From Constantimarinum furrinae (GTDB lineage Bacteria; Bacteroidota; Bacteroidia; Flavobacteriales; Flavobacteriaceae): a DNA stretch of 64,000 bases. A program made the translations under genes and the position numbers. Positions 62,382 through 64,000 of the stretch are shown here, one piece after another (positions within the stretch are counted from its first letter, which is position 1; each line of letters opens with the position of its first letter). Location: NCBI RefSeq assembly GCF_014295415.1, contig NZ_CP052909.1, positions 2,852,001 through 2,916,000 of the forward strand, given 5' to 3'. Under the pieces are notes generated by a model. It worked only from the letters and a program-made list of their open reading frames with translations. It did not search any database and had not been told where the DNA came from.

Positions 62382-62960
62382 ATGAGCCGATTATTACGTT
62401 TCGTGATTCTCATTCAGTTACTCGGCTTAGCCACATCAACTACATCACAAACTGATGCGCTAGGTCACGAAAGATGGGAATATGCCTTGGAAGATACCGG
62501 TGATATACTTCAGATCGCCATTCCGTTATCCGCCGGGATCATGACCCTTCTTAAAGAAGATTACCAAGGCACTAAACAATTCGGAATATCTTACGGAACA
62601 GCCATCCTTACCACCCACGGCTTAAAATACCTTATTCGCAAACAACGCCCCGAAGGGAGAGACAGATACGATGCTTTTCCCAGCGGTCATACCGCTTCAG
62701 CCTTTGCAGGCGCATCCTTTATTCAAAAGCGATACGGATGGAAGTACGGTTGGATTGCCTATATACTCGCTAGCGTGGTTGGGGTTAGCAGAATGGAAGG
62801 ACCCGACGGCTATCACGATTTTTGGGATGTACTAGCAGGTGCATCAGTAGGCGTTGGAAGCACCTATCTTTTCACAAGTCCTTACGAAAAAGACAATTTC
62901 GATATAGGATTTGCTTCAGGAAATGATATGTATCTGCTAACTGTAGTCTATAAATTTTAA
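62382..62960 (+). CDS. PAP2-family membrane phosphatase
   Basis: 192 residues with a possible signal peptide (about 1-23) and three or four hydrophobic helices. Phosphatase motifs: K-x6-RP (KYLIRKQRP, about 87-95), PSGHTAS (about 105-111), and SR-x7-H-x3-D (SRMEGPDGYHDFWD, about 145-158); the last has two residues more than the SR-x5-H-x3-D usually quoted. Possible substrates are lipid or undecaprenyl pyrophosphates. Confidence 0.88.
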   Translation: MSRLLRFVILIQLLGLATSTTSQTDALGHERWEYALEDTGDILQIAIPLSAGIMTLLKEDYQGTKQFGISYGTAILTTHGLKYLIRKQRPEGRDRYDAFPSGHTASAFAGASFIQKRYGWKYGWIAYILASVVGVSRMEGPDGYHDFWDVLAGASVGVGSTYLFTSPYEKDNFDIGFASGNDMYLLTVVYKF

Positions 62961-62969
62961 AACATTGAC

Positions 62970-64000
62970 TTAGTCAACATTTTCTGCCAGCAACATACTC
63001 ACAAAATCTTCAAATTCTTTTTTAAATTCCTCATACTTCTCCCCGGTGGCCGGGCCGTTAAATCCTGTATGAATCCTTCTAACTTCTCCTTTTTTATCAA
63101 TAAAAATGGTCGTTGGATAAGACAATACCTGAGAAAGCATCGGTAACTTCTCATTAGCTTTTTGTTTACTGCTGGTCCCCACCTGCGCCAGTAAAATGGG
63201 ATAAGGAACATTTAAGGCACTCTTTAACTTATTAATAGCCATCAATGCCTTCTCTTCGGTTTTAGCATATTCAAAAGCAAGAGAAATAATTTCGAGATCA
63301 TTGGAGGGATTATCATTGTAATACTGTGTGTAATATTTGGTCTCATCCAAACAATTAGGACACCAGGTTCCCATGATCTGTACGATGACCACCTTATTCA
63401 TAAAGCGTTTATCGGTTAGGGAAACCGTATTTCCATTGGTGTCGGGAAATGCAAACTCGATACGATCATAACCCTCCTTCAAAAAGGTAAGCGAATCGGC
63501 TGCGGGTAATTCATATGTATCATTGCGTTTAGCCGTAAACGGCTCTTTCCAGTGATTTCCACTATAAAACATACCTTCCATAATACTGTCCTTTACCAAG
63601 GCATGAAACAGAAAAGCATGAGCCCCATCGAAAGTTGATAATTTTAGCGAATCGTTTTCAATGGCACCATCCAGATAACGATAATCTCCTGTAGTAGTCC
63701 TAAAAGTCCCTATAACTTTATTTCCTGTTTGTTTAAAGATTCCTTTTGCGATATAACGGTCTTCTACCGAATTTGGACTAAAAACGGTTTCCCAATTCCC
63801 GGATATCATGGAGGAAGGAGCTTCAGTGACCCTAAACCGGTCTGCTTTTCCCTGAACCATGGTAAAGGGCACTACCCTGTCCAGACTAGGTTGGATAAAT
63901 TCACCATAAATACTATCTTCAGTAAAAATACCCTTAAAGACACCTTCAAATACCGGATGACCGATAATTATAGAATCACCCTTTAACTGTACATCGGTTA
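62970..64000 (-). CDS. TlpA-type thioredoxin-like protein, 5' part outside window
   Basis: At least 343 residues: the frame stays open past 63872 to the window edge, so the Met at 63872 is internal. An N-terminal beta-rich part (about 110 visible residues) is followed by a thioredoxin fold with GTWCPNCLDE (C-x2-C near 63350-63370) and TIFIDKKGEVRRIHTGFNGP. TlpA/ResA-like proteins reduce exported disulfides and usually carry a signal peptide, which would lie beyond 64000. The motif suggests redox activity in the periplasm. Confidence 0.9.
   Translation of the reverse strand, partial: TDVQLKGDSIIIGHPVFEGVFKGIFTEDSIYGEFIQPSLDRVVPFTMVQGKADRFRVTEAPSSMISGNWETVFSPNSVEDRYIAKGIFKQTGNKVIGTFRTTTGDYRYLDGAIENDSLKLSTFDGAHAFLFHALVKDSIMEGMFYSGNHWKEPFTAKRNDTYELPAADSLTFLKEGYDRIEFAFPDTNGNTVSLTDKRFMNKVVIVQIMGTWCPNCLDETKYYTQYYNDNPSNDLEIISLAFEYAKTEEKALMAINKLKSALNVPYPILLAQVGTSSKQKANEKLPMLSQVLSYPTTIFIDKKGEVRRIHTGFNGPATGEKYEEFKKEFEDFVSMLLAENVD

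Noticed and set aside
63872-63872. Met at this point as the start of the TlpA-like protein
   Set aside because: The frame remains open to the window edge with protein-like sequence and no signal peptide follows this Met.

Overview
The window looks like chromosome of a marine-type member of the Flavobacteriaceae (Bacteroidota). The signs are an AT-rich sequence, promoters with a TTG (-33) and TAnnTTTG (-7) layout instead of -35/-10 boxes, few Shine-Dalgarno sites, menaquinone (men) genes, bacillithiol synthesis (bshB1), a type IX secretion C-terminal tail, SusC/TonB plug modules, and an HmuY-type haem lipoprotein beside its receptor. I see no prophage, insertion sequence, transposase, integrase or CRISPR array. 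The species is not identifiable from this alone.

Layout. 1-6 kb: end of a sigma-54 activator, an ECF sigma factor divergent from a small DoxX-like membrane gene, a small Cys-rich protein, then glutamate dehydrogenase followed by an Rnk/GreA-like factor, two tandem paralogous coiled-coil proteins of unknown function, and a PA2169-type four-helix protein. This resembles a stress/nitrogen-response block. 6-9.5 kb: persulfide dioxygenase-rhodanese fusion, two lipoproteins (one an M28 peptidase), a structured intergenic repeat array, and tRNA-His. 9.5-11.4 kb: bshB1 overlapping a trans-sulfuration PLP enzyme. 11.5-16.8 kb: histidine-degradation operon hutI-hutG-ftcD plus a GNAT, then a metallo-hydrolase lipoprotein. 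16.8-21 kb: haem-uptake locus (DUF6607-like protein divergent from TonB receptor, HmuY lipoprotein and a DoxX-like protein) with a candidate operator. 21-30.8 kb: S9 peptidase, EttA, acyl-CoA carboxylase, an MFS transporter lacking a normal start codon, and an M24 peptidase. 31-38 kb: a barrel-less SusC-plug/TPR/DUF2135 protein, then the men operon (menA, UPF0173 hydrolase, menC, CPBP protease, menE). 38-48 kb: DoxX/DUF6090 pair, holA, an orphan HsdR-N nuclease domain, GT2 glycosyltransferase, OmpA lipoprotein, DinB and NTF2-like proteins, Sua5/YciO, an alpha/beta hydrolase and a UvrD/PcrA helicase. 48-64 kb: M20 amidohydrolase plus a membrane-anchored glutamate-synthase-like protein, a LytTR response regulator with its Reg_prop kinase, a T9SS cargo protein, patatin and M1 peptidase, recG, PAP2, and a truncated TlpA-like protein.

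Most of the window is ordinary, densely packed flavobacterial chromosome. The items that most deserve a second look are the SusC-plug/TPR/DUF2135 architecture, the tandem paralogs after gdh-rnk, the palindrome-rich intergenic repeat at 8.95-9.28 kb, the ATT-start transporter, the operator in the haem locus, and promoters placed so close to start codons that the mRNAs would be leaderless.
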